A stretch of DNA of 64,000 nucleotides from DASPWW01 sp963841715 (GCA_963841715.1 CAWJDP010000001.1:744001-808000); one strand, 5' to 3'. Shown: positions 29,096-37,657, numbered from the stretch's first letter. Translations and numbers: made by a program. Notes: generated by a model from the letters alone, not told the origin.

Positions 29096-30745
29096 TCATC
29101 CCGTCGCGGACCCGGCCGAACCGGACGCGGGAGCCGAGGATTCGGCCGGAATTGTCCTCGGGTGGTCATCACCTTCGGCCGTGGCGCGCTTTGGCTGGAA
29201 GGCGTACTCGAGCGAATCGACGAGCGCCTCCCACGACGCCTCGATGATGTTCTCGGAGACGCCGATCGAGCCCCACGACTCCCGGCCGTCGGAGGAGTCG
29301 AGAAGCACGCGGGTCACCGCCCCGGTCCCGTGGTGCTCGTCGAGGATCCGGACCTTGTAGTTGACGAGCTCGATGTCCGCGAGATGAGGATGGAGCTCGG
29401 TGATCGCCGAGCGCAGCGCCCTGTCGAGCGCGTTCACGGGGCCGTTCCCCTCCGCGGTGCGCAGGTAGCGCTTCCCCTGAATCCAGACCTTGATCGTCGC
29501 TTCGGTCTCGACTTTGCCGTCGGCGCGCTTCTCCGTCGTGACGCGGAAGCTCTCAAGCCGGAACAGCGGCTCGTAGCTTCCCGACTCGCGGCGCAGCAGC
29601 AACTCGAAGGATGCATCCGCCGCCTCGTAGTGGTAGCCGCGGTGCTCGCGCCGCTTCAGGTTCTCGACCGCGCGCCGCGCGCCCTCCTCATCGAGCTCGA
29701 TCCCCGAGCGCTCGGCCCGGCTCAGCACGGAGCCCTTGCCGGACAGCTCCGAGATCAGCACTTCGCGCCGGTTCCCGACCAAATCGGGGTCGATGTGCTC
29801 GAATGTGCGCGCGTCCGCCTGCACGCCGGCGACGTGCATCCCGCCCTTGTGCGCGAACGCGTTCCGGCCGACGTAGGGCTGATCGGGGTCCGGAGCCATG
29901 TTGCAGAGCTCGGCCAGGTAGTGGGCGGTCTCGGTCAGGTGCTCGAGCCGGTCCTCGGGGATCACCGAGTAGCCGCGTTTGAGCTGGAGCGCGGGCAGGA
30001 TCGAGACAAGGTTCGCGTTTCCGCAGCGCTCGCCATAGCCGTTGATCGTCCCCTGGACCAGCGTCGCACCGGCCTCGACGGCCGCGAGTGAGTTTGCGAC
30101 CGCGCACTCGGCGTCGTTGTGGGTGTGGATGCCGATCGCCACCCGGTCGCCGAGCGCGTCGACGACGTCCGCGGTCGATGCCGCGATCTCGTCCGGGAGG
30201 CTGGAGCCGTTGGTGTCGCACAGCGTCACGTTCTCCGCCCCGCCCTCGGCGGCCGCGTTCAGGCACTCGAGCGCGTAGGCGCGATCGTCGCGCCACCCGT
30301 CGAAGAAGTGCTCGGCGTCGTAGATGACGCGCTTGCCACGGGCGACGCAGCACGCGATCGAGTCGCGGATCATCTCCAGGTTCTCGTCCGGGGAGACCCG
30401 GGTGACCTTGTCAAGGTGCAGCGTCCAGGTCTTGCCGACCAGCGTGACGACAGGCGCGAACGAGGAGGTGACGACCCGGAGGGCTTCATCGTCCTCGGCG
30501 GCGACGTCGCGGCGGCGGGTCATCCCGAACGCGCACACCTGGGCGCGCTCGAGGGGCTCCTCCGCGAGGAGCTCGAACAGCTCCTCCTCCTTCGGGTTCG
30601 AGCTCGGGAAGCCGGCCTCGATGTACTGCACGCCGAGGCGATCCAGCGCTCGGACGACGCGCGTCTTCTCAGCTGCCGACAGTGACATGCCCTGGCCCTG
30701 CATGCCGTCGCGCAACGTCGTGTCGTAGAGATTGACCTGCTTCAA
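29096..30745 (-). CDS. cimA: CimA, (R)-citramalate synthase
   Basis: 549 aa member of the 2-isopropylmalate synthase/homocitrate synthase family. DTTLRDGMQGQGMSLS at the start, THNDAECAVANSLAAVEAGA and NGYGERCGNANL in the TIM barrel, and a C-terminal LeuA dimer/allosteric domain (after residue 390). The MQGQG instead of EQSPG and the length mark it as citramalate synthase: pyruvate plus acetyl-CoA to citramalate, leading to 2-oxobutyrate through LeuCD and LeuB without threonine. leuC, leuD, leuB and ilvE are in the same operon. An extended Ala/Ser-rich end may be disordered. ATG 30745 with AAGGAA upstream. Confidence 0.9.
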   Translation of the reverse strand: MKQVNLYDTTLRDGMQGQGMSLSAAEKTRVVRALDRLGVQYIEAGFPSSNPKEEELFELLAEEPLERAQVCAFGMTRRRDVAAEDDEALRVVTSSFAPVVTLVGKTWTLHLDKVTRVSPDENLEMIRDSIACCVARGKRVIYDAEHFFDGWRDDRAYALECLNAAAEGGAENVTLCDTNGSSLPDEIAASTADVVDALGDRVAIGIHTHNDAECAVANSLAAVEAGATLVQGTINGYGERCGNANLVSILPALQLKRGYSVIPEDRLEHLTETAHYLAELCNMAPDPDQPYVGRNAFAHKGGMHVAGVQADARTFEHIDPDLVGNRREVLISELSGKGSVLSRAERSGIELDEEGARRAVENLKRREHRGYHYEAADASFELLLRRESGSYEPLFRLESFRVTTEKRADGKVETEATIKVWIQGKRYLRTAEGNGPVNALDRALRSAITELHPHLADIELVNYKVRILDEHHGTGAVTRVLLDSSDGRESWGSIGVSENIIEASWEALVDSLEYAFQPKRATAEGDDHPRTIPAESSAPASGSAGSATG

Positions 30746-30815
30746 GGGAGTTCCTTCCTTCGCTTCTGATCAGGGCGGCGGTTGAGGCGCGGTGAGAGAT
30801 CTGGCTTCGGCCGCT

Positions 30816-30881
30816 GCGCCCCGATGTCATTTGGGGGCGCCCGAATTGGACCGCGAGCCGCGCTAGGCGGCTGCGGCGTCC
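30816..30881 (-). promoter_or_regulatory. Hairpin-rich spacer between ilvE and cimA
   Basis: The 166-nt spacer holds two strong inverted repeats: 30848-30881 (GGACCGCGAGCCGCG against CGGCTGCGGCGTCC, imperfect) and 30816-30840 (GCGCCCC against GGGGCGC, 7 bp). No T run follows and no leader peptide is visible, so role (processing, partial termination) is open. Confidence 0.35.
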
Positions 30882-30911
30882 GTAATTCGCCCGATATGCA
30901 GGAAGAAGGCC

Positions 30912-31856
30912 CTACGACCCATCGACGCTGACTTTACTCGGTTGCTCGACGAAGTCGAGCCACTCGAGGTACTCCTGAGCACGCCCGTGCAGCGCATCCT
31001 CGAACTTCGCCTGGATGTGTCGCGTGATCTCGCCCGGCTCACCGACGATGATGTCGTCGACCTCGCGGACCGGGACGAGCTCAGCCGCGGTCCCGGTGAG
31101 AAAGACCTCCTCGGCCATGTAGAGCTCGGCGCGCGCGATGTCGCGCTCCTCGACCGTGTAGCCGAGGTCGCGCGCAATCTGGATCACCGACTTGCGGGTG
31201 ATCCCGTCGAGGATCGAGGCGACGTGCGGCGGCGTCAGCAGCACGCCGTCCCGGACGACGAAGACGTTCTCGCCCGAGCCCTCCGAGACCATCCCCCGCT
31301 GGTCGAGCAGGATCGCCTCGTCATAGCCCGCGTTCGCGGTCTCGCTCTTCGCCAGCACCGAGTTCAGGTAGTGCGCGGAAGCCTTCGCGTGCGGGATCAG
31401 CGAGTCGGGCGAGGTGCGCCGCCACGAGGAGACCTTGGCGCGGATTCCGCGCGTCTTCGACTCCTCGCCGAGGTAGGCGCCCCACGGCCACACCGCGATC
31501 GAGACCTCGATCGGGGCGTCCTGGGCGAACAGGCCCATGTTCCCGTAGCCGCGATGGGCCAGCGGGCGGACGTAGCAGCTCCGCAGCCCGTTACGGCGGA
31601 TCAGCTCGTGGATCGCGTCCCGGAGCTCCTCGGTCGAGTACGGGATGTTGAGGTAGTAGTGCATCGCCGACTTCTCGAGCCGATCGAGGTGGTCGCGGTT
31701 GCGGAAGATCGCGGTCTGGCCGTCGTCGGTTTCGTAGGCGCGCATGCCCTCGATGACACCTGTCCCGTAGTGCAGCCCGTGGGTGAGGACGTGAACTTTT
31801 GCGTCCTCCCAGGCGACGAATTCACCGTTCATCCAGATGAGCTCGGAAGTCTCCAC
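30912..31856 (-). CDS. ilvE: IlvE, branched-chain amino acid aminotransferase
   Basis: 314 aa fold-type IV PLP enzyme, final transamination to Leu, Ile and Val. The PLP lysine is Lys158 in LIPHAKASAHYLNSVLAK; phosphate/substrate loops are ARG-like SCYVRPLAHRGYGNMG, EAILLDQRGMVSEGSGENVF and GTAAELVPV. GTG start 31856 has GGAGG five nt upstream. 60 nt downstream of leuB, before cimA. Confidence 0.95.
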   Translation of the reverse strand: METSELIWMNGEFVAWEDAKVHVLTHGLHYGTGVIEGMRAYETDDGQTAIFRNRDHLDRLEKSAMHYYLNIPYSTEELRDAIHELIRRNGLRSCYVRPLAHRGYGNMGLFAQDAPIEVSIAVWPWGAYLGEESKTRGIRAKVSSWRRTSPDSLIPHAKASAHYLNSVLAKSETANAGYDEAILLDQRGMVSEGSGENVFVVRDGVLLTPPHVASILDGITRKSVIQIARDLGYTVEERDIARAELYMAEEVFLTGTAAELVPVREVDDIIVGEPGEITRHIQAKFEDALHGRAQEYLEWLDFVEQPSKVSVDGS

Positions 31857-31916
31857 CGCGTCCTCCGTGTTGCCTGCCGCTTGCCTACGAGCGAGGAAGT
31901 ATGCCCTATGCCCTCT

Positions 31917-33017
31917 TCACGATGTGGGGAGTCCCTCGATCACGGCCTCGGTCATTTCCTCGGTTCCTACCTCGACCTCGGCCGGTATGTCGGCCATCGG
32001 CGGCCGCTCGGATTCGACCCAGGCGAGATCGGGCGTCCGCAGCCCGCGCTCCAGCGCCGCCTCGACCGCCGCCTCGACCGCGGCGGCGTCGTCCGGACGG
32101 TCGAGGCCGTGACGGAGCATCAGCGCAACCGAGAGGAAGGTCGCGAGCGGGTTTGCGGCGCCGGTCCCGGCGATGTCCGGCGCCGATCCGTGCACGGGCT
32201 CGAACAGGCCCGGGCCGTCCGCCCCGAGACTGGCGGAGGGGAGCATCCCGAGCGATCCCGTCAGCATCGCCGCCTCGTCGCTGAGGATGTCGCCGAACAT
32301 GTTCTCGGTCAGGATCACGTCGAAGCGCGCGGGCGCGGCGACGAGCTGCATCGCCGCGTTGTCGACGAGCATGTGCTCGAGCTCGACGTCGCCGTAGTCG
32401 ACGGCGATCTCTTCGACCGTCTCGCGCCACAACCGCGAGGTCTCGAGCACGTTCGCCTTGTCGACCGAGGTCACCTTCGCCCCGCCGTCAGCCGCGGAGG
32501 CGCCCTCGCGGGCCGAGTCGAAGGCGACGCGCGCGATCCGCTCGATCTCATCGACCGCGTACTCGCAGGTGTCGTGGGCGCGGTCCTCGACGCGGGCGCG
32601 GTCGCCGAAGTAGATCCCGCCGGTGAGCTCGCGGACGACGAGCAGGTCGGTGTTCGCGATCCGCTCCGGGCGCAGGGGGCTCGCGTGCGCGAGCGACGGG
32701 CTCGGCCGCACCGGGCGCAGGTTCGCGTACAGGCCGAGGCCCTTGCGGAGCCCGAGCAGCCCCTGCTCGGGACGCGGCGCGTCGGGGTCGGTCGTCTCCC
32801 ACTTAGGGCCGCCGACGGCGCCGAGCAAGACAGCGTCGGCGGAGCGGCAGGCGTCGAGCACCTCGTCGGTGAGCGCTGTCCCGTGGGCGTCGATCGACGC
32901 GCCGCCGACGATTTGCTCGTCGAGGTCGAAGCCGCCGAAAGCATCGAGCAAGCGCGCCGCGGACGCAGTGATCTCGGGGCCGATCCCGTCGCCGGGGAGC
33001 ACTACCACCCGGCTCAT
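31917..33017 (-). CDS. leuB: LeuB, 3-isopropylmalate dehydrogenase
   Basis: 366 aa NAD-dependent beta-decarboxylating dehydrogenase. VVLPGDGIGPEIT at the N terminus, LLGAVGGPKWE, YANLRPVRP, VRELTGGIYFGDR and ENMFGDILSDEAAMLTGSLGMLPS signature are all present. It probably also acts on beta-methylmalate in the citramalate route. ATG 33017 overlaps the stop of the methyltransferase upstream (ATGA), so all are translated together. Confidence 0.96.
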   Translation of the reverse strand: MSRVVVLPGDGIGPEITASAARLLDAFGGFDLDEQIVGGASIDAHGTALTDEVLDACRSADAVLLGAVGGPKWETTDPDAPRPEQGLLGLRKGLGLYANLRPVRPSPSLAHASPLRPERIANTDLLVVRELTGGIYFGDRARVEDRAHDTCEYAVDEIERIARVAFDSAREGASAADGGAKVTSVDKANVLETSRLWRETVEEIAVDYGDVELEHMLVDNAAMQLVAAPARFDVILTENMFGDILSDEAAMLTGSLGMLPSASLGADGPGLFEPVHGSAPDIAGTGAANPLATFLSVALMLRHGLDRPDDAAAVEAAVEAALERGLRTPDLAWVESERPPMADIPAEVEVGTEEMTEAVIEGLPTS

Positions 33018-33796
33018 CGCTCCGGCTTCCTCGCCTCGACGTTCAAGCGCACAAAGCGCATCTTGCCTGGATCGGGCAGCTGCTCGAGCACCGCCTCGAG
33101 ATAGGGCTCGCGGAGCTCCTCCGGAAGCCGCGCCAGCTGGACCGGAACCCCGACCGTGCGGTGCCACTCGCGGGGCTCCTCGAGCCGCAGGGTCTTGACC
33201 TCCGCGTCACAGCGGACGACATCAAAGCCCGCCGTCTGGAGCCGGGCCCGCGTCTCCTCCGGGGTCGCGAACAGCCAAGGATGCTCGTAGCCGCGCAGGT
33301 ACTCGGCGAACGGCGCGCGCCGCGCCGGGCTGCGAATCGAGGAGCGAAGCTCGCTGACGTTTCCGGCGCCGCCGAAGTGCGCGGCGAGCCGTCCGCCGGG
33401 CCGAAGCTCACCATGCAGCGACGCGAACAGCGCCTCGTGGTCGAGGATCCAGTGGAAGACGGAGGTCGAGAAGACGAAGTCGACGGGCTCGCCGAGGTCC
33501 AGGGCGGTGAGGTCGGCGCCGCGCACGTCGGCGCTCTCGCCGAGCGTCTCGCGCGCGATCTCGACCATCGACGGCGAGGCGTCGACCGCGATCACCCGCC
33601 CGCGCGGGATGCGCTCCACGAGCAGCTTCGTGACGCGGCCGGTGCCACAGCCGGCGTCGAGAACGACCTCGTCGCCGGCGAGCTCGAGCCCGTCCAGGAA
33701 CCGCTTCCCGCCCGCGAGCTGCATGTCAGAGACACGGTGGTAGGCCTGAGCGTCCCAGTCGACCGGCTCGCTTGCCGACGTCACGCGGGCACCCAC
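33014..33796 (-). CDS. SAM-dependent methyltransferase, Tam-like (copy B)
   Basis: Class I methyltransferase of 260 aa. Motif I is VLDAGCGTGRVTKLL (residues 45-59), with VIAVDASPSMVEIAR (II) and VFSTSVFHWILDHEALF (IV). The YHRVSDMQ start and FHWI segment are typical of trans-aconitate 2-methyltransferase-like proteins. It is a paralogue of the next gene upstream (33803-34606) by clear end-to-end similarity. It sits in the leu operon and overlaps leuB by 4 nt. Start GTG 33796; an alternative GTG at 33784 has GGTGGG seven nt upstream. Confidence 0.83.
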   Translation of the reverse strand: MGARVTSASEPVDWDAQAYHRVSDMQLAGGKRFLDGLELAGDEVVLDAGCGTGRVTKLLVERIPRGRVIAVDASPSMVEIARETLGESADVRGADLTALDLGEPVDFVFSTSVFHWILDHEALFASLHGELRPGGRLAAHFGGAGNVSELRSSIRSPARRAPFAEYLRGYEHPWLFATPEETRARLQTAGFDVVRCDAEVKTLRLEEPREWHRTVGVPVQLARLPEELREPYLEAVLEQLPDPGKMRFVRLNVEARKPER

Positions 33797-33802
33797 CGGT
33801 GG

Positions 33803-34606
33803 TCAGTCGGGCTTTCGCGCGTCGATGTTCAGCCGCACGTACTCGAGCTCGAGCGGCGTGCCCATGCGCTCGGCGACGCGATCGACGAACTCGTCGCGGT
33901 CCTCGGCGGGGAGCGCGTCGAGGAACGGACCCAGCGTGACCGTGCGCAGGAACGCCTTCGGGTCCTCCGGAGCGACGATCTTGTTCTCGAGCCAGCAGTG
34001 GGCGTCGGTGAAGCCGGCGGCGACAAGCCGCGGCTCGGTCTCCTCTGGGCCGTTGAAATTCCACATCGACGGCAGGCTCTCGAACGAGCTCGCGAAGCGC
34101 GGGTCCGAGGCGACCTCGATGATCACCTCGACGAGCGCTGCGACGTTGCCCCTGCCGCCGCACTGGGCGATCAGGCGACCGCCGGGGCGAAGCACCGCGT
34201 AGATGCGCTTGAACAGCAGGTCGTGGTCCTCGATCCAGTGGAAGACGGCATTCGAGAACACTGCGTCGACCGGCTCGTCGAGCTCGAGATCGACGAGATC
34301 GGCGTGGAAGACGTCGACGTCGTCGCCGAGAGTCTCGCGCGCCTTCTCGACCATCTGCTCGGAGCCGTCGACGGCGATCACGCGGCCGTTCGGCAGCTTC
34401 TCAACGATCACCTCGGTGACGCGGCCGGTACCGCAACCGGCATCGAGCACGGTCTCGTCGCCCTGGAGCGCGAGCCGCTCGATCACCTCGAGCCCCCAGG
34501 AGTGCTGGCTGTCGGAGACGCGATGGTAGGTCCCCGCGTCCCACTCCCGGGGGCCGGTGTTCATCGGCGCCATCTCGCCACCGTCGCCGGTCGAGCCCGC
34601 CGTCAT
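33803..34606 (-). CDS. SAM-dependent methyltransferase, Tam-like (copy A)
   Basis: 267 aa class I methyltransferase. WDAGTYHRVSDSQHSWGLEV at residues 22-41, motif I VLDAGCGTGRVTEVI, VIAVDGSEQMVEKAR, VFSNAVFHWIEDHD, and a GPEETEPRLVAAGF tail. Same organisation as copy B, so a tandem duplication. Family knowledge: E. coli Tam methylates trans-aconitate, and yeast Tmt1 also 3-isopropylmalate, both by-products of aconitase-type reactions. Located between leuD and leuB, 12 nt after leuD, it may detoxify isopropylmaleate-type by-products; that is inference. Confidence 0.83.
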   Translation of the reverse strand: MTAGSTGDGGEMAPMNTGPREWDAGTYHRVSDSQHSWGLEVIERLALQGDETVLDAGCGTGRVTEVIVEKLPNGRVIAVDGSEQMVEKARETLGDDVDVFHADLVDLELDEPVDAVFSNAVFHWIEDHDLLFKRIYAVLRPGGRLIAQCGGRGNVAALVEVIIEVASDPRFASSFESLPSMWNFNGPEETEPRLVAAGFTDAHCWLENKIVAPEDPKAFLRTVTLGPFLDALPAEDRDEFVDRVAERMGTPLELEYVRLNIDARKPD

Positions 34607-34618
34607 CGCGTCACGACC

Positions 34619-35182
34619 TCACAGCGCAGTCGTCACGGGCCCCGCGTCGGCGCGCCCGCTCGCCTCGAATGCGTCGATCTGCGCCGCCGCCTGGAGCGTC
34701 AGGCCGATGTCGTCGAGCCCGTTGATCAGACGGTGCTTGATCTCCTCGTCGATCTCGTACTCGAACACGCCGGCGGCGCAGTCGACCGTCTGGTCGTCGA
34801 CGTCGATCCGGGCCTCCCCCGCCCCGGCCACGGCGCGGCAGTGCTCCTCGTCAAGGATCACCGGAAGCAGGCCGATCTTGGTGCAGTTGGCGTAGAAGAT
34901 GTCGGCGAACGACGGCGCGACGATGGACTCGAAACCGAAGTCCTGAAGCGCCCACGGCGCGTGCTCGCGCGACGAGCCGGAGCCGAAGTTCCGACCCGTG
35001 ACGAGGATCGGGTTCGGCTCGAGCTCGATCTCTCCCGACTTGATCCAGTCGTAGAACAGGAACTCGCCGAAGCCCGTGCGCTCGACCCGCTTCAGGAACT
35101 GCTTCGGGATGATCTGGTCGGTGTCGACGTCGGCGCGGTCGAGCACCGAGACTCGCCCCTGGATCACGTCGACGGCCTTCAT
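34619..35182 (-). CDS. leuD: LeuD, isopropylmalate isomerase small subunit
   Basis: 187 aa swivelling domain that pairs with LeuC. VDTDQIIPKQFLKRVERTGFG, ILVTGRNFGSGSSREHAPWAL and FADIFYANCTKIGLLPV are standard. ATG 35182 overlaps the leuC stop by one base (TGATG). Also serves citramalate isomerisation in organisms with CimA. Confidence 0.96.
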   Translation of the reverse strand: MKAVDVIQGRVSVLDRADVDTDQIIPKQFLKRVERTGFGEFLFYDWIKSGEIELEPNPILVTGRNFGSGSSREHAPWALQDFGFESIVAPSFADIFYANCTKIGLLPVILDEEHCRAVAGAGEARIDVDDQTVDCAAGVFEYEIDEEIKHRLINGLDDIGLTLQAAAQIDAFEASGRADAGPVTTAL

Positions 35183-36576
35183 CACGCGCTCCAGGTCCGG
35201 ATGTCGACGAAGTGGCCCTCGACGGCGGCCGCGACCGCCATCTGGGGCGAGACAAGATGCGTCCGGCCGCCGCGGCCCTGGCGGCCTTCGAAGTTGCGAT
35301 TCGAGGTCGAGGCGCAGCGCTGGCCCGGCTCGAGGATGTCGGGGTTCATCCCCAGGCACATCGAGCAACCCGCGTTTCGCCAATCGAACCCGGCCTTGGT
35401 GAACGTCTCGTCGAGGCCCTCCTGCTCGGCCTGCGCGCGGACCTGCTCGGAGCCGGGGACGACCATCGCCTCGAGGCTCGAGCTCGCGCTGCGGCCCGTC
35501 TCCTCGAGGATCGCCGCGGCCGTGCGCAGGTCCTCGATCCGCGAGTTCGTGCACGAGCCGATGAACACCCGGTCGAGCTCGATCTCGCTGATCGGCGTCC
35601 CAGGCTCCAGGGCCATGTACGCGAGCGCGCGCTCGGCACCCTCGCGATCGGCGGGCGAGTCGAGCGCGGTCGGGTCGGGGACCGAGTCGGTGACCTCAAC
35701 GACCATTCCGGGGTTCGTCCCCCAGGTGACCATCGGCGCCAGCGACCCGGCGTCGATCTCGACTTCGGTGTCGAATGCGGCGCCGTCCTCGGTAGGGAGC
35801 TCGCGCCACGTCTCGACCGCTGCGGCGAACTCGTCAAGAACGCCGGGGCGGCCCTCCATGTAGGAGTAGGTCGAATCGTCCGGCGCCACCATCCCAGCTC
35901 GACCGCCGCCCTCGATCGTCATGTTGCAGATCGTCATCCGGTTCTCCATCGTCAGCGACTCGATCGCCGGGCCCGCGTACTCGACCGCGTGGCCCCGCAT
36001 GCCGCCGGTCCCGAGCCTGCCGATCGTCGCCAGAATGAGGTCCTTCGCGGTCACGCCCTCGCTGAGCTCGCCCCCATAGAGGATTCGCATCGTCTTCGGG
36101 CGCTTCTGGACCAGGCACTGGGTCGCGAGCACGTGCTCGACCTCGGAGGTCCCAATCCCGAACGCGAGCGCGCCAAACGCGCCGTGGGTCGAGGTGTGGC
36201 TGTCGCCGCACACGATCGTCATCCCCGGCTGGGTGATCCCCAGCTCGGGCCCGATCACGTGCACGATCCCCCGCCGCTCCGAGCCGAGCGAGTACAACGG
36301 GATCTCGAACTCCTCGCAGTTGCGCTCCAGCGTCTCGACCTGCACCCGCGAGAGCTCGTCCGCGATCAGCCGCGCCGCGGGCGTGCCGTCGGTGGGAACG
36401 TTGTGGTCGGCGGTCGCGAGCGTCTTGTCGGGTCGGCGGACCGTCCGATCCTCGAGGCGGAGGCCCTCGAATGCCTGCGCGGAGGTGACCTCGTGAACGA
36501 GGTGGAGGTCGATGTAGATGAGGCCGTCGCTGACCTCGTGCCGCTCCCAGACCTTGTCGAAAAGGCTCTTCGCCAT
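35182..36576 (-). CDS. leuC: LeuC, isopropylmalate isomerase large subunit
   Basis: 464 aa aconitase-family dehydratase, first half of 2-/3-isopropylmalate interconversion. The [4Fe-4S] cluster ligands are Cys in IGSCTNSRIEDL and the CxxC of NAGCSMCLGMNPD. VTAKDLILATIGRLGTGG and VCGDSHTSTHGAFGALAFGIGTSEVEHVLATQ (shown in part: GDSHTSTHGAFG) are hallmark motifs. Start ATG 36576 with GAGGAGGAA seven nt upstream. Follows the XRE-cupin gene by 15 nt. Confidence 0.96.
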   Translation of the reverse strand: MAKSLFDKVWERHEVSDGLIYIDLHLVHEVTSAQAFEGLRLEDRTVRRPDKTLATADHNVPTDGTPAARLIADELSRVQVETLERNCEEFEIPLYSLGSERRGIVHVIGPELGITQPGMTIVCGDSHTSTHGAFGALAFGIGTSEVEHVLATQCLVQKRPKTMRILYGGELSEGVTAKDLILATIGRLGTGGMRGHAVEYAGPAIESLTMENRMTICNMTIEGGGRAGMVAPDDSTYSYMEGRPGVLDEFAAAVETWRELPTEDGAAFDTEVEIDAGSLAPMVTWGTNPGMVVEVTDSVPDPTALDSPADREGAERALAYMALEPGTPISEIELDRVFIGSCTNSRIEDLRTAAAILEETGRSASSSLEAMVVPGSEQVRAQAEQEGLDETFTKAGFDWRNAGCSMCLGMNPDILEPGQRCASTSNRNFEGRQGRGGRTHLVSPQMAVAAAVEGHFVDIRTWSA

Positions 36577-36591
36577 CGGATTCCTCCTCTC

Positions 36592-37203
36592 TCAGCTTCG
36601 TCGCAGGCCAGCGGCGACGACGGCGAGCATCGTCGCGCGCTGTTTGGTCGGGTTTTCGAAGTGGTGCGGAAGGTCGGCGTCGAAGGTGGCGCTGTCGCCT
36701 TCGGCGAGCTCGTGGCGCTCGCCGTCGATGACCAGCTCCACCGACCCGGACTGGACGTAGACCGTCTCGCGGCTGCCCGGTTCATGCATCGGGGGGTCGC
36801 CGGCGCCGCCGGTGACGCCTCCGGGCTCCAGTGCGTGCAGCGAGACATCGGCGCGCAGGCCCGGCAGCGGCGGCGAGAGCTCCTCGACGCGGTGCTTACC
36901 GCGGCGGCGCGTGCGGCGCTCGCTCTCACGGACGACGACCAGGTGGCGGTCCTCGTCGAGGCGAAGCAGCTGCGACAGCGTCAGCTCGAGGCCGGCGGCG
37001 ATCTTCGCGGCGACTGCGAGTGTCGGGCTCGCCTCCCCGCGCTCGACCTGGCTCAGCATCGGCGCGCTGACGCCGCTGCGAAGCGCGAGCTCGCGCAGCG
37101 AGAGTCCCATCGACTCTCGGAGGCCGTGCACACGCGCGCCGAGCGCGTCCACGGCCGGCGAGTCGGGTATCGCGGGTGACCGCTTTGCTGTGGCCCTCGC
37201 CAT
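36592..37203 (-). CDS. XRE-family regulator with C-terminal cupin domain
   Basis: 203 aa. Helix-turn-helix at residues 23-77 (LRESMGLSLRELALRSGVS, MLSQVERGEASPTLAVAAKIA) followed by a cupin 2 domain (HEPGSRETVYVQSGSVELVIDG...LPHHFENP) that should sense a small ligand. Such proteins regulate amine, amino acid or stress genes. It heads the leuCD-leuB-ilvE-cimA operon, so it could be its regulator and its own. ATG 37203 has TACCGT seven nt upstream (leaderless) and an operator-like palindrome at 37219-37230. Confidence 0.85.
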   Translation of the reverse strand: MARATAKRSPAIPDSPAVDALGARVHGLRESMGLSLRELALRSGVSAPMLSQVERGEASPTLAVAAKIAAGLELTLSQLLRLDEDRHLVVVRESERRTRRRGKHRVEELSPPLPGLRADVSLHALEPGGVTGGAGDPPMHEPGSRETVYVQSGSVELVIDGERHELAEGDSATFDADLPHHFENPTKQRATMLAVVAAGLRRS

Positions 37204-37210
37204 GGTCTGT

Positions 37211-37216
37211 ACGGTA
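37211..37216 (-). promoter_or_regulatory. -10 element of the XRE-leuC operon (leaderless)
   Basis: TACCGT on the minus strand, seven nt upstream of the ATG at 37203. Confidence 0.45.
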
Positions 37217-37218
37217 TC

Positions 37219-37230
37219 ACAGACGTTTGT
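37219..37230. promoter_or_regulatory. Operator-like palindrome for the XRE regulator
   Basis: ACAGACGTTTGT, a palindrome with 10 of 12 matching positions, just upstream of the -10 element. It is flanked by direct repeats TATCAC at 37215-37220 and 37235-37240. Position between -35 and -10 fits autorepression. Confidence 0.45.
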
Positions 37231-37236
37231 CTTATA

Positions 37237-37646
37237 TCACGATGAGCGCCGGCGACGTTGCAGCACCTCTGCGATCCGCTCAGCCACCGCGAGCACGGTC
37301 AGGTTCGGTGACGCGCGCAGCGGCCGCGGGATGATCGAGGCGTCGACGACGCGGAGGTTCTCGAAGCCGCGGACGCAGCCGTCGCCGTCCGTCATCTCCC
37401 CCATCGCGCACGTCGCAACGGGATGGAAGTGGGTCGTCACGCCCTCGCGACCCTGGGAGCGCAGCGACTCCGGTGTCGCGCCGGCGCCGGGCGCGATCCC
37501 CGGCGCAGGTGGCGGACGAATCCGTCATACGGGCCCGCCTCGACAAGGCAGACGCCGCGCTCGGGGTTCTCGCTCAGCCGCGACGCGAGCACGCAACGCG
37601 CAGTTCCCCCGCCGAGGACGAGGACGTCGAACCGTTCCGCGGGCAC
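37237..37646 (-). pseudogene. Remnant of a GMC oxidoreductase
   Basis: Two pieces of one glucose-methanol-choline oxidoreductase, in different frames. The N-terminal piece (from 37646) has the FAD motif FDVLVLGGGTARCVLASRLSE and VCLVEAGPYDGF. The C-terminal piece (to 37237) reads VTTHFHPVATCAMGEMTDGD and VRGFENLRVVDASIIPRPL, the family end with the catalytic-region His. Only about 135 codons remain of an enzyme normally 500-560 aa, and the two parts differ by a frameshift. The gene is therefore dead: a large internal deletion. It lies between the XRE gene and the SDR. Confidence 0.85.
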
Positions 37647-37657
37647 GCGGCCCCGGA

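Noticed and set aside
28561..30091. Plus-strand frames opposite the DegT and cimA genes
   Set aside because: Shadows; no start context or domain.
33161..37179. Two very long plus-strand frames over the leuC-leuB operon
   Set aside because: Composition typical of antisense frames in GC-rich DNA; minus-strand genes are unambiguous.
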